DNA of 41,870 bases from JAUWKC01 sp035529895 (GTDB lineage Bacteria; Planctomycetota; Phycisphaerae; Sedimentisphaerales; Anaerobacaceae): contig DATKVV010000057.1 in assembly GCA_035529895.1 (NCBI GenBank), positions 1-41,870 on the forward strand, read 5' to 3'. The translations under genes and the position numbers were made by a program. The first letter of the stretch is position 1; each line of letters starts with the position of its first letter. Below are positions 25,798-33,462 of the stretch, piece by piece. The notes below the pieces were generated by a model. The model saw nothing but the letters and a program-made list of their open reading frames with translations, ran no database searches and had not been told where the DNA came from.

Positions 25798-25812
25798 ATA
25801 AGGACCGGAAAA

Positions 25813-27105
25813 ATGACAAATGAACCCGCATATCATCTCGAAACACTCGCTCTCCACGCAGGCCAGCAGGTCGATTCAGACACCCGAAGCAGGGCCGTGC
25901 CCGTCTATCAGACAACCAGCTACGTATTCAGGGACACCGACCACGCCGCAAACCTCTTCGCCCTCAAAGAATTCGGCAACATCTACACCCGCCTGATGAA
26001 TCCGACAACCGACGTCCTCGAAAAACGCCTCGCCGCCCTCGAAGGCGGCGTCGGGGGCCTCGCTCTGAGCTCCGGCCAATCCGCCATCTATGTCTCCATC
26101 TTCAATATCTGCGGCGCTGGCGGCCACATCGTCTCTTCCAATTCCCTCTACGGCGGCACCGTCACCCTCTTCAGTCAGACCTTCCGCAAGCTCGGCATCG
26201 AAGTAACCTTCGTCGACCCAAAACAGCCTGAAAATTTCGCCGCCGCCGTCAAAGACAACACCCGGCTGATTTACATCGAAAGCGTCGGCAACCCAAAGAA
26301 TGATATCCTGCAATATGAAAAAATAGCCGACATAGCCCACAAACACGGCATGCCCGTAATCTGCGACAACACCGTCACCACCCCCATACTGTTCAGACCC
26401 ATCGACTACGGCATCGACATCGTCGTCCATAGCTGCACAAAGTTCATCGGCGGCCACGGCACCTCCATCGGCGGCGCCATCGTCGATTCCGGAAAATTCG
26501 ACTGGACAAACGGCCGCTATCCCGAGCTCACAGAGCCTGACCCAAGCTATCACGGCGTCAAATACGTCGAAAGCTTCGGCCCCCTCGCCTATATCATCAA
26601 GGCACGCACCCAGTTCCTCCGCGATATGGGTAGCTGCATGTCGCCCTTCAACGCCTTCCTCTTCCTCCAGGGCGTTGAAACCCTGCACCTGCGCATGCCC
26701 AGGCACTCCGAAAACGCCCTCAAGCTCGCAAAGTGGCTCGAAAAACAGCCCGAAGTCACCTGGGTCAACTATCCGGGACTCCCCTCGCATCCCGACTATG
26801 CCCTTGCGAAAAAATACCTGCCAAAAGGCCAGGGCGCCATCCTCGGCTTCGGAATCAAAGGCGGCAGACAGGCCGGCATCAAATTCATAAACAGCGTCAA
26901 ATTGGCCAGTCACCTCGCCAATATCGGCGACAGTAAAACTCTCGTCATCCACCCCGCCAGCACGACGCACTCGCAATTGACCGAACCCGAACAGCTCGCC
27001 GCCGGCGTAACCCCCGATTACGTCCGCGTCTCCGTCGGCACCGAGCACATCGACGACATAATCGCCGACGTCGAACAGGCGCTCAAAGCAAGCTCGCAGT
27101 CTTGA
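25813..27105 (+). CDS. metY: O-acetylhomoserine (or O-acetylserine) sulfhydrylase
   Basis: This Cys/Met-metabolism PLP enzyme makes homocysteine from O-acetylhomoserine and sulfide. The protein has 430 residues, the usual MetY length. Motifs: 'FETLALHAGQ'-like start, 'PVYQTTSYVFRDTDHAANLF', 'YTRLMNPTTDVLEKRLAALEGG', 'CDNTVTTPILFRP', 'DIVVHSCTKFIGGHG' with the PLP lysine K210, and 'HPASTTHSQLTEPEQLAAGV'. AAGGA precedes the ATG 15 bases after nadA. It is the last gene of the operon and links it to methionine synthesis by direct sulfhydrylation. Confidence 0.94.
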   Translation: MTNEPAYHLETLALHAGQQVDSDTRSRAVPVYQTTSYVFRDTDHAANLFALKEFGNIYTRLMNPTTDVLEKRLAALEGGVGGLALSSGQSAIYVSIFNICGAGGHIVSSNSLYGGTVTLFSQTFRKLGIEVTFVDPKQPENFAAAVKDNTRLIYIESVGNPKNDILQYEKIADIAHKHGMPVICDNTVTTPILFRPIDYGIDIVVHSCTKFIGGHGTSIGGAIVDSGKFDWTNGRYPELTEPDPSYHGVKYVESFGPLAYIIKARTQFLRDMGSCMSPFNAFLFLQGVETLHLRMPRHSENALKLAKWLEKQPEVTWVNYPGLPSHPDYALAKKYLPKGQGAILGFGIKGGRQAGIKFINSVKLASHLANIGDSKTLVIHPASTTHSQLTEPEQLAAGVTPDYVRVSVGTEHIDDIIADVEQALKASSQS

Positions 27106-27745
27106 GTTAACAACTGAGACTATTACAAAATAGAATAGCTTGTAGCATGGGCCTTAGCCCACGCGGTCTTCTCTACGCTACCCCCCTCCACGCTACCTTT
27201 CTGTCGTAGCGAGGCCGAAGGCCGTGGCAATCTCAACCGTCCCCCCATTGTCATTCTGTGCGTAGCCAAGAATCTGGCCTTCTACGTCGGCCCTTCCTTG
27301 TTAGATGCCTGTCCCGAATAAGCCGAAGCCGCCAGCCCATCCGAACAGGCGCCTTCCCTACTTTTGCACTTTGAGCTTTAGTTTTGCGCTTTCCACTTTT
27401 ATCCGCCGCTTGCCCGCCGTCCTGCTCGTCCGCCACGCCGTTTGGCGGATTGGCGGGGAGGCGGACTTGTCCGCCGAAGGCGGATTGACTTTCCACTTCC
27501 CGCTCCCGCGTCATCCCCACCGCAGCCCACCCGCCAGTCATCCCGACCGAGCGCAGCGAGCGGAGGGATCTATCAAAAAAACCATCTACTCCCCCCGCGG
27601 ATTCCGCAGCTTTACACTTTCCACTTTAATCCGCCTGCGGCGGATTAACTTTTCACTTTCTTTCCTGCCCCCAAACCCCGCTAGTAAAATTCGTGCGTCT
27701 CTCGTGTCACCATTCACGCCCAACACCCCTCATCTTGAAAAATAT
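27106..27745. repeat. Repeat-rich gap: several dispersed repeat families side by side
   Basis: No supported gene is present in these 640 bases. From left to right it holds a TGGGC-CTTA-GCCCA hairpin module (27147-27170, related to 30670-30690), an 'AGGCCGAAGGCC' palindrome near 27210, pyrimidine-rich 'CACTTT' tracts (27361-27405 and 27608-27660), and two TCCGCC-NNN-GGCGGA palindromes (27470-27484, 27630-27644). It also holds a 'GACCGAGCGCAGCGAGCGGA' repeat (27545-27571). All are non-coding in appearance. Frames through them give low-complexity peptides only. Confidence 0.7.
27626..27648. repeat. Perfect 10-bp palindrome of the CCGCC/GGCGG family
   Basis: TTAATCCGCC, a 3-base spacer TGC, and GGCGGATTAA form a perfect inverted repeat. 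Members of the same family stand at 27470-27484, 30259-30273, 33260-33274, 33531-33545 and 33656-33670. Confidence 0.9.
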
Positions 27746-28588
27746 CTACCCGCCCGGCTTCTTGGACCATTCCACGTTAAGAACCTGCTCATACTTACTC
27801 CTCATAGAAGCTATGTATTTTGCCACACCCTCTTTCCACTTCTCATGACTTACTTTGAGTCTCCGTTTGTATGCTGCTTCATCCAAAGGAGTGTTTAACT
27901 CTTTTCGGACGGCTACAGTAAATGCGGCCAGCAGTTCTTCAACTTCCACAGTTCCTTCCATACACTTGATCGCGAGGTCATTGGTCAGCTTCATCTGCTT
28001 AATGCAAGATTCTCTTATTTGCTCAAGTATTTGCGACAATTCCTTGTCCGCAAAATCGTAGTTGGCCTGAATAACAGCCCATTTTTGGCTGTCCACCTCG
28101 CCCTGTAGGTTGTATTCCCTCATTTGTTCCAGTGTCTTGTCGACCTCTCTCAGCCTTCTTTCATGTGCCCGACCAAGACTTTCCAGTTGTCGGCCCAATA
28201 GAACTATTTCGTGTCTTGCCGGAACTACTTCGCACAAGACTTTTACCAAGTGATCGTTTAAGTCTGCGGCAGCTTTGAGTGTTTCATCCGTGGCTATTAT
28301 ATGTACGCGTTCCATCGCGCTTGAGTACTCTTTCGGAGTCCCTTCGCTTGTCTGATACAAGTTGCTAAGGTATTCCAAAAACTTGCCAATTTGCTCTGCC
28401 GCAAAGAGATAGACCTCTTGACGAAGGCTCATCTCCCGCTCCTTTTCCCTTTCTCTCGCGTCGTGTCTCAATTGAAGACAAACGCTTATCCACGCAATCA
28501 TCGCGCCAACAATTACTCCGCACGCACCAACAATTGCCGCCCATACGACATTAGGGATTGACGCCACAAATCCAGCAAACCAACTCAT
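27746..28588 (-). CDS. Membrane-anchored coiled-coil protein of unknown function
   Basis: The ATG at 28588 is preferred to the in-frame codon at 28624 because GGAG stands before it. The protein has 280 residues. One N-terminal membrane helix ('IPNVVWAAIVGACGVIVGAMIAWISVCL') is followed by a long charged helical region ('LRHDAREREKEREMSLRQEVYLFAAEQIGKFLEYLSNLY', later heptads at 'LGRQLESLGRAHERRLREVDKTLEQM'). The rest is cytoplasmic and helical. I recognise no family. Downstream of the DUF6338-like cassette on the same strand, it may belong to it, with a 169-base gap. Confidence 0.7.
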   Translation of the reverse strand: MSWFAGFVASIPNVVWAAIVGACGVIVGAMIAWISVCLQLRHDAREREKEREMSLRQEVYLFAAEQIGKFLEYLSNLYQTSEGTPKEYSSAMERVHIIATDETLKAAADLNDHLVKVLCEVVPARHEIVLLGRQLESLGRAHERRLREVDKTLEQMREYNLQGEVDSQKWAVIQANYDFADKELSQILEQIRESCIKQMKLTNDLAIKCMEGTVEVEELLAAFTVAVRKELNTPLDEAAYKRRLKVSHEKWKEGVAKYIASMRSKYEQVLNVEWSKKPGG

Positions 28589-28757
28589 CGCTCCATCTCC
28601 GTGCCAAGACAAACCACCCCCCACTACTTCGCCCCATCTTCAACGCCAGACCCTAACACTTGCAATCTCCTTAGGCCCCCCGGAACAAACCTCACCGCCA
28701 CCCCTAGCTCCGTCACCTTATGGCACCCCAATCCTCGTGTGCCAATAACAATTCTAC

Positions 28758-28949
28758 TCACTTCTTTCCGCCCGGATCTATCGTATCCTCCACCGTCGGC
28801 GGATTCCCGCCTTCGGGAGTGCCAGTATCGTCCGGTTGGTAACCTGCCTCTGTACGATCATCCCCCTCATATCCTTCCCCTAGCGGCTGATAACCCTTTT
28901 TTTCCATCCTCAATCTCTTAGCGTCCTCGTTTTCACTTCCCTTGGCCAT
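28758..28949 (-). CDS. Small GYxP-repeat protein
   Basis: The protein has 63 residues and is clearly a gene: AAGGAGG precedes the ATG, and the ORF begins 11 bases after the stop of the DUF6338-like gene. The N-terminus is charged ('KGSENEDAKRLRMEKKGYQPLG'). Two GYQP motifs (GYQPLG and GYQPDD) sit in a disordered Gly/Pro/Asp-rich chain ending GGKK. No membrane segment or enzymatic motif is present. The tight pairing suggests it works with the membrane protein encoded before it. Function unknown. Confidence 0.75.
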   Translation of the reverse strand: MAKGSENEDAKRLRMEKKGYQPLGEGYEGDDRTEAGYQPDDTGTPEGGNPPTVEDTIDPGGKK

Positions 28950-28960
28950 GATAAGCCTCC

Positions 28961-29572
28961 TTATTCAACTTGAATAAACTCAATATACTCTATTTCATCC
29001 CCCCTTATCAAAACTCCGTCGCTACGCTTCAGACGTTCCCACTTGCCATCTTGCGAGACTCGTACCACTTGCTGAAGATATAAGTCACGCTCTTCCGGAA
29101 CAGATGACGCAAATGATTGACCCCCATATAGACCACCTATCTTCCGGCCATCTTTCAGACTGACTTGTACCCACACAGGTTTTGTGCTTTTGCTGAACTT
29201 ATAATCCCACGCCGTTGGTATAGCATGAATCGAGCTAAGCCCCATCCTCGCAAAAACTTTCCGAAAAAAATCCTTCTGACTTAGCAGGCCAGTCACAAAA
29301 CCCAGGCAGACCGGGCTTACGAATATCATTGTCAACCATGCAATTCCCGTGACCACGGCTGACTTTTTGAAAAACTCCGACTTAAAAACCAAATACACAA
29401 GCCATGACCACACGCCATAATTAATACAGCTAAACGTCAGAAATCTCAGAAACAGAAGCTGGGTCCTCTCAACCCTTCTGGGTGTGAAAACCGAGTGTAT
29501 ACAATTCCACATGAAGCCGGGCACCACGAAAGCCAGAGTAAGGAACAAGGTCTCTTTAGCCTCAATCATCAT
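28961..29572 (-). CDS. DUF6338-like membrane protein
   Basis: The protein has 203 residues; GGTGGGAGG precedes the ATG. Two to three membrane segments ('TLFLTLAFVVPGFMWNCIHSVF', 'FLTFSCINYGVWSWLVYLVF', 'VTGIAWLTMIFVSPVCLGFVTGLL') are followed by a C-terminal soluble part ('PTAWDYKFS', 'VWVQVSLKDGRKIGGLYGGQSFASS', 'PEERDLYLQQV', 'DGVLIRGDEIEYIEFI'). This order matches what I remember of the DUF6338 family; the assignment is from memory, not a search. Its first codons overlap the stop codon of the methyltransferase fragment, so the two are translationally coupled. Confidence 0.72.
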   Translation of the reverse strand: MMIEAKETLFLTLAFVVPGFMWNCIHSVFTPRRVERTQLLFLRFLTFSCINYGVWSWLVYLVFKSEFFKKSAVVTGIAWLTMIFVSPVCLGFVTGLLSQKDFFRKVFARMGLSSIHAIPTAWDYKFSKSTKPVWVQVSLKDGRKIGGLYGGQSFASSVPEERDLYLQQVVRVSQDGKWERLKRSDGVLIRGDEIEYIEFIQVE

Positions 29573-29861
29573 CCTCCCACCTTATCTTCCTCGCTTCAAA
29601 CAGTGCGGTCCCCGCACCTGCAAAAGGATCAAGCAATACCCCGCGTTCTCTTCCCAGTCGTCTGACGATACATTCCACAAATTGCGCGGCGACTCCCTCT
29701 TTGTATTTGAACCACCGGTAGAAAGCTCGCTTTCGGCTCGCTTGGAAGCTAACGAGAGTCCCATCGAGGTCTCTGTTAGGTACAATCTTTGACCGGTACC
29801 TGCTGCAGAGTGCCTCCCGCTCTTGAGTCCTGCTTTCCAAAGCAGATCTAACTACTGCCAT
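29562..29861 (-). pseudogene. Truncated DNA methyltransferase (N-terminal part with SAM motif I only)
   Basis: The start at 29861 is chosen because AAGGA stands before it (the frame is open to 29897). The protein has 99 residues. 'FYRWFKYKEGVAAQFVECIVRRLG' followed by 'LLDPFAGAGTALFEARKI' matches the N-terminal section of SAM-dependent DNA methyltransferases that carry motif I (DPFAGAGT) first. The reading frame then ends RWEDDD, inside the start of the DUF6338-like gene. The catalytic DPPY/NPPY half is absent, and I see it nowhere downstream. It is a remnant of a modification or RM gene, most likely produced by a deletion or insertion at 29575. Confidence 0.65.
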
Positions 29862-30201
29862 GCTGGTCGTTCCTTGTATGCCTCTCGCGTCCTCCACACA
29901 ACTGACAGCACGTTCACTACTTTATCAAAGTCAATCAATCTTATCAACCCAAAAAACTCACCTTTAATCGTTCAACCACCACCTCCAGCGCCACCTGACG
30001 CGCATGCTCCGTCGCATCCCCTCGCAAACGCGCCCCTTTTTTCCCGCGCACGTATTTCTCGACAACCATAATCCCCGGCCACCATCTGAGCTACAACCAT
30101 CTCACCAATTACCAATCAGGACCATCCAACATCGAGCATCCATTTAACCATTTACCATTAAACCATCTACCCATAACCTCATCTACTCATCCACGAGCTC
30201 G

Positions 30202-30245
30202 CCCGCCGTTTACCCGCCGTTTACCCGCCGTTTACCCGCCGTCCT
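30202..30245. repeat. 11-bp tandem repeat CCCGCCGTTTA
   Basis: Three full units (30202-30212, 30213-30223, 30224-30234) and a partial fourth (30235-) run without spacers. The short unit and lack of unique spacers exclude a CRISPR array. Confidence 0.9.
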
Positions 30246-30304
30246 TCTGGCGGGCTTGCCCGCCGCAGGCGGGTCCTTCTGGCGGGAACTGGGGCTCTTT
30301 CCCG

Positions 30305-30374
30305 TAAACGCAAGGAATTCCCACACCGCTGCATCACTCGCCCGCAATTATAGACCCCCGCCGCCAACAGTCAA
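30305..30374 (-). promoter_or_regulatory. Promoter-leader element, copy A
   Basis: On the minus strand, TTGACT (30374-30369) and TATAAT (30352-30347) are 16 bases apart. They are followed by a leader (30346-30305) that ends GGGAATTCCTTGCGTTTA. The leader matches copy B (37478-37547) in 33 of its last 35 bases and at identical spacing from the -10 box. It points toward the methyltransferase fragment, 440 bases away. Confidence 0.8.
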
Positions 30375-30729
30375 CAAAAATTTTCTATCCCCTATCTCCC
30401 CAAGCCCCATTCTTGAATCTTCCCTTGTCTTTTTGACTTTTGCTTTCCCCCCTTTAAATTTTGCAGTATGGTTTTTCGCTTTTCCCTTGAACTTTTGCCT
30501 TTCCGGGTCGCCCCCACCCTCCATTGTCAATCCAATTCTTGCCTTTTAATCTGTATTTTCGCCCTTTCCACTTTCATTCTTGCGTTGTATTTTTGCATTT
30601 TGCTTTTTTCAATTTTGCATTGCATTGCCGCCCTCTGAATCATAGAATTTCTCTTGTGCGAAGTACCGATGGGCCTTCGCCCATGCGGTTTTCTTATGCA
30701 AGGGAGACTAACCGGGGTACCGGACCCCT

Positions 30730-30755
30730 CCTGAGCCTGTTCGGCTGCGCTCAGG
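30730..30755. repeat. CCTGAGC/GCTCAGG palindrome before nifU
   Basis: A perfect 7-base inverted repeat (30730-30736 and 30749-30755) surrounds a 12-base loop, 41 bases before the nifU start. It belongs to a palindrome type common in environmental genomes. It may act as a leader hairpin for nifUS; no clear promoter was found for these genes. Confidence 0.6.
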
Positions 30756-30796
30756 GTAAATTCTGACGCAAGGATGCAGAATGCGAGATACGAATT

Positions 30797-31678
30797 ATGT
30801 GGGAATATACAGATAAGGTCAAAGACCACTTCTTCAACCCCCGAAACGTCGGCGAAATCGAGAACCCCGACGGCGCCGGCGAAGTCGGCTCCCTCGCCTG
30901 CGGCGACGCCCTGAAGCTGACATTTAAGCTCGACCAGAAGGGCAGAATCACGGACGCCAAGTTCAAGACCTTCGGCTGCGCCAGCGCCATCGCAACATCT
31001 TCGGTCCTCACCGAGATGATAAAGGGCATGACCCTCGACCAGGCCGCCAAAGTCACCAACAAAGACATCGCCGACTACCTCGGCGGCCTGCCCGAGCAGA
31101 AAATGCACTGCTCTGTAATGGGCCGCGAAGCCCTCGAAGCCGCCATCGAAAACTACCGCACCGGCGGCGCCAAAAAACACGAGCTCGAAGGCAGGGTCGT
31201 CTGCACCTGCTTCGGCGTCACCGAAAAAGACATCGAAAGAGTAATCCTCGAAAACGACCTGACCACCGTCGACCAGGTCACAAACTACTGCAAGGCCGGC
31301 GGCGGCTGCGGCGGCTGCCACGGCGAAATCGAAAAAATCATTCAACGCATCCAGGGCGACCGCGCGAAGGAAATATCCGCCAAGGCCCCCGCCAAAGGCC
31401 GAAAACTCACCAACATCGAAAAAATACAGCTCATCCAGCAGACCATCAACCAGCAAATCCGACCCGCACTCCGCGCACACGGCGGCAACATCGAGCTCAT
31501 CGACGTCGAAGCCAACAAGGTCATCGTCGCCTTCCGCGGCATGTGCGCCCAGTGCATGATGGCCGAATTTACGATGAAAGACGTCGTCGAGGCCAGGCTG
31601 CGCGAATTCGTCTCGGAGGACCTTTTCGTCGAGGAAGACAAAGAATCGGCCGAACAGCCGCACAACCATAGAGGATAA
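30797..31678 (+). CDS. nifU: Fe-S cluster assembly scaffold NifU (three-domain form)
   Basis: This scaffold builds Fe-S clusters with sulfur from NifS. The protein has 293 residues. The IscU-like N-domain has Cys ligands C35 ('SLACGDAL'), C61 ('FGCASAIA') and C105 ('HCSVMG'). The central BFD-like [2Fe-2S] domain has C136, C138, C171 and C174 ('VVCTCFGVTE', 'GGGCGGCHGEIE'). The C-terminal NifU domain has C250-x2-C253 ('GMCAQCMMAE'). All expected ligands are present. NifS starts 3 bases after the stop. The ribosome site is weak (GAGA). No nif nitrogenase genes are in view, so a general Fe-S role is likely, as in epsilonproteobacteria. Confidence 0.95.
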   Translation: MWEYTDKVKDHFFNPRNVGEIENPDGAGEVGSLACGDALKLTFKLDQKGRITDAKFKTFGCASAIATSSVLTEMIKGMTLDQAAKVTNKDIADYLGGLPEQKMHCSVMGREALEAAIENYRTGGAKKHELEGRVVCTCFGVTEKDIERVILENDLTTVDQVTNYCKAGGGCGGCHGEIEKIIQRIQGDRAKEISAKAPAKGRKLTNIEKIQLIQQTINQQIRPALRAHGGNIELIDVEANKVIVAFRGMCAQCMMAEFTMKDVVEARLREFVSEDLFVEEDKESAEQPHNHRG

Positions 31679-31681
31679 ATA

Positions 31682-32839
31682 ATGAAAACCATATACTTCG
31701 ACAACAACGCCACCACAAAAGTAGCCGAAGAGGTCCTCGAAGAAATCAGGCCCCTTTTCTGCGAGCTTTACGGCAACCCTTCGAGCATGCACGCCTTCGG
31801 CGGACAAATGGGCCGCAGAATCCGCCTCGCCCGCGAGCAGGTCGCGTCCCTGCTTGGCTGTGACCCCGGCGAGATTATTTTCACCTCCGGCGGCACCGAA
31901 AGCGACAACGCCGCCATCCAGGGGACCTTGGCCGCCGTGCCCAACAAGCGCAAGGTCATCACCACCCGCGTCGAGCATCCCGCGGTCCTGGCAACGTGCC
32001 GTGACCTCGAAAACCACGGATATACCGTCGTCGAGCTGGGGGTCGACAAGCTCGGCCGGCTCGACCCGGCCGAACTCGAACACCATCTCGACGATGACAC
32101 CGCCCTGGTCACCATCATGTACGCCAACAACGAGACAGGCGTCATATTCCCCATCGACAAAATCGCCGACATGGTCGCCGAGCGAGGCGTCGTCTTCCAC
32201 ACCGACGCCGTCCAGGCTGTCGGCAAAATCCCCCTCGACCTCTCCAATAGCGGCATCGACCTTTTGAGCCTCTCCGGCCATAAACTCCACGCACCCAAGG
32301 GCGTCGGCGTCCTCTACGTCCGCAAAGGCACACGCCTGTCGCCCTATATGCTGGGCGGCCATCAGGAAGGCGGCCGGCGGGCCGGCACCGAAAATATCCC
32401 CGGCATCGTCGGCCTCGGAAGGGCCTGCGAGCTGGCCGGCGCGAACATCAAAGAAGAAAACCAAAGAGTCAAAGAGCTTCGGGACAGGCTCGAGAACGGT
32501 ATTCTCGAAACCTGCCCCGACTGCCGGCTCAACGGCGACAAGGAAAACCGGCTGCCCAACACGAGCAACATCAGCTTCGAATACGTCGAAGGCGAAGCCA
32601 TCCTGCTGATGCTCGACCGCCACGGCATCTGCGCATCCAGCGGCTCGGCCTGCACTTCCGGCTCGCTCGAACCGTCGCACGTGCTCCGCGCGATGGGGGT
32701 GCCCTTCACCGCCGCACACGGGTCCATCCGTTTCAGCCTCAGCCGGTACAATACCCAGGAAGAAGTCGAGTACACGCTCGAAAAAATCCCCCCCATCATC
32801 AACCGCCTGCGGGAGTTGTCGCCGTTCGTCGCAAAATAG
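31682..32839 (+). CDS. nifS: Cysteine desulfurase NifS
   Basis: This PLP enzyme removes sulfur from cysteine and passes it on as persulfide to NifU (or other acceptors). The protein has 385 residues. Motifs: 'IYFDNNATTKVAEEVLE', 'FTSGGTESDNAAIQG', 'VEHPAVLATC', 'ANNETGVIFPID', 'HTDAVQAVGKIPLDL', 'SLSGHKLHAPKGVGVLYVRKG' with the PLP lysine, and the mobile loop 'CASSGSACTSGSLEPSHVLRAMG' with the catalytic Cys. It is translationally linked to nifU (3 bases). A PP-loop gene of the kind fed by such enzymes lies 1 kb downstream on the other strand. Confidence 0.96.
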   Translation: MKTIYFDNNATTKVAEEVLEEIRPLFCELYGNPSSMHAFGGQMGRRIRLAREQVASLLGCDPGEIIFTSGGTESDNAAIQGTLAAVPNKRKVITTRVEHPAVLATCRDLENHGYTVVELGVDKLGRLDPAELEHHLDDDTALVTIMYANNETGVIFPIDKIADMVAERGVVFHTDAVQAVGKIPLDLSNSGIDLLSLSGHKLHAPKGVGVLYVRKGTRLSPYMLGGHQEGGRRAGTENIPGIVGLGRACELAGANIKEENQRVKELRDRLENGILETCPDCRLNGDKENRLPNTSNISFEYVEGEAILLMLDRHGICASSGSACTSGSLEPSHVLRAMGVPFTAAHGSIRFSLSRYNTQEEVEYTLEKIPPIINRLRELSPFVAK

Positions 32840-32929
32840 CGCCGATAGCCAATCGTCAATCGTAAATGTAGATTGCCGGCTTCGCTGGGCGCAGGGGGAT
32901 TTTTTGGGATTTGATCCGGTCCCCGGCTT

Positions 32930-33183
32930 GAGGATTTCGAAAAGCTCACCCGCAGGGATCTGCGCTTCGCTTCGACTACGCCGCGACAGGTTGGGTTTAA
33001 TCCGGCTTCGCCAGCCCGGCTTTGTATGGGACTTCGCCGTGGCAAGCAGGCTACGCCGCGACAGGTTGGCTTTGTTTGGGTTTGTTTTGCCGGAGTCTGA
33101 AGTCGTGGTTCATTTTCGTAATACTTTGTCACATAAGGCTTTAGGGTCATATCGTCCTTTCGGAAATTGGGTTTGTTTTGCAT
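32930..33183 (-). repeat. Dispersed repeat with coding-like 'QNKPNF / QTQTKPT' signature
   Basis: Read on the minus strand the sequence gives MQNKPNFRKDDM, then TKYYENEP and KQTQTKPT. I remember this peptide signature (QNKANF / KTNPI) as occurring many times in intergenic DNA of planctomycete genomes, often misannotated as short hypothetical proteins. The recollection is unverified. It is treated here as a non-coding dispersed repeat. Confidence 0.5.
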
Positions 33184-33298
33184 AAAAGGGCGAATTTGTA
33201 GAGGATTCTTGACAAGTGTAGAGGGCGTATCCGTCGCACGGCGTTCGTCGCCCGCCAAATCCGCCTATGGCGGACAAGCGCCGTGGCGGGCAAGCCCG

Positions 33299-33345
33299 TA
33301 TATCGTATTGCGTATATCGTATTTCGTATTGCGTAGCTCATATTT
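33299..33345. repeat. Degenerate TCGTATNN tandem block 1
   Basis: About six copies of an 8-base TCGTATNN-like unit run in tandem. A second block stands at 33418-33462. The nifU upstream sequence (30785-30793) carries one unit in reverse orientation. Confidence 0.75.
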
Positions 33346-33417
33346 AGTTGGCGGGATGGGCAAGTTGTTTGGGGGTGCGGTGGCTTGCCGGGTTTGCCAG
33401 AAGGCAGAGGGCAGAAG

Positions 33418-33462
33418 ACTCGTATCTCGCATCTCGTATCTGGTATCTCGTATTGCGTATTT
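33418..33462. repeat. Degenerate TCGTATNN tandem block 2
   Basis: About six units of the same kind as block 1, with small changes (TCGCATCT, TGGTATCT). Confidence 0.75.

Larger units (their letters stand above)
29898..30796. repeat. Repeat-rich gap before nifU
   Basis: No supported gene is present in these 899 bases. It contains an 11-base tandem repeat (30202-30245), a CCCGCC-GCA-GGCGGG palindrome (30259-30273), the first copy of the promoter-leader element (30305-30374, minus strand), and long 'TTTTGC/CTTTT' pyrimidine tracts (30420-30620). It also contains a TGGGC...GCCCA hairpin module (30668-30694) and a CCTGAGC/GCTCAGG palindrome (30730-30755). Confidence 0.7.

Noticed and set aside
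25876..27048. 390-codon minus-strand frame over metY
   Set aside because: metY has all family motifs on the plus strand; the antisense frame shows none.
27305..27898. 197-codon plus-strand frame at the end of the cys operon
   Set aside because: It runs through several dispersed repeats and into the antisense of the coiled-coil gene; no ribosome site.
30202..30245. CRISPR array
   Set aside because: Units are 11 bases with no spacers, and no cas genes are in the window.
30527..32719. 730-codon open frame on the minus strand across nifU and nifS
   Set aside because: It is the mirror of two clearly conserved genes. Its peptide is Asp/Gly/Val-rich with no domain, as expected from high-GC antisense frames.
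30797..32839. Nitrogen fixation locus
   Set aside because: Only nifU and nifS are present. These often serve general Fe-S assembly; no nifHDK or nifB is in the window.
33299..33462. CRISPR or short peptide gene in the TCGTAT blocks
   Set aside because: Units are 8 bases, degenerate and without spacers; frames through them give low-complexity peptides with no start signal.
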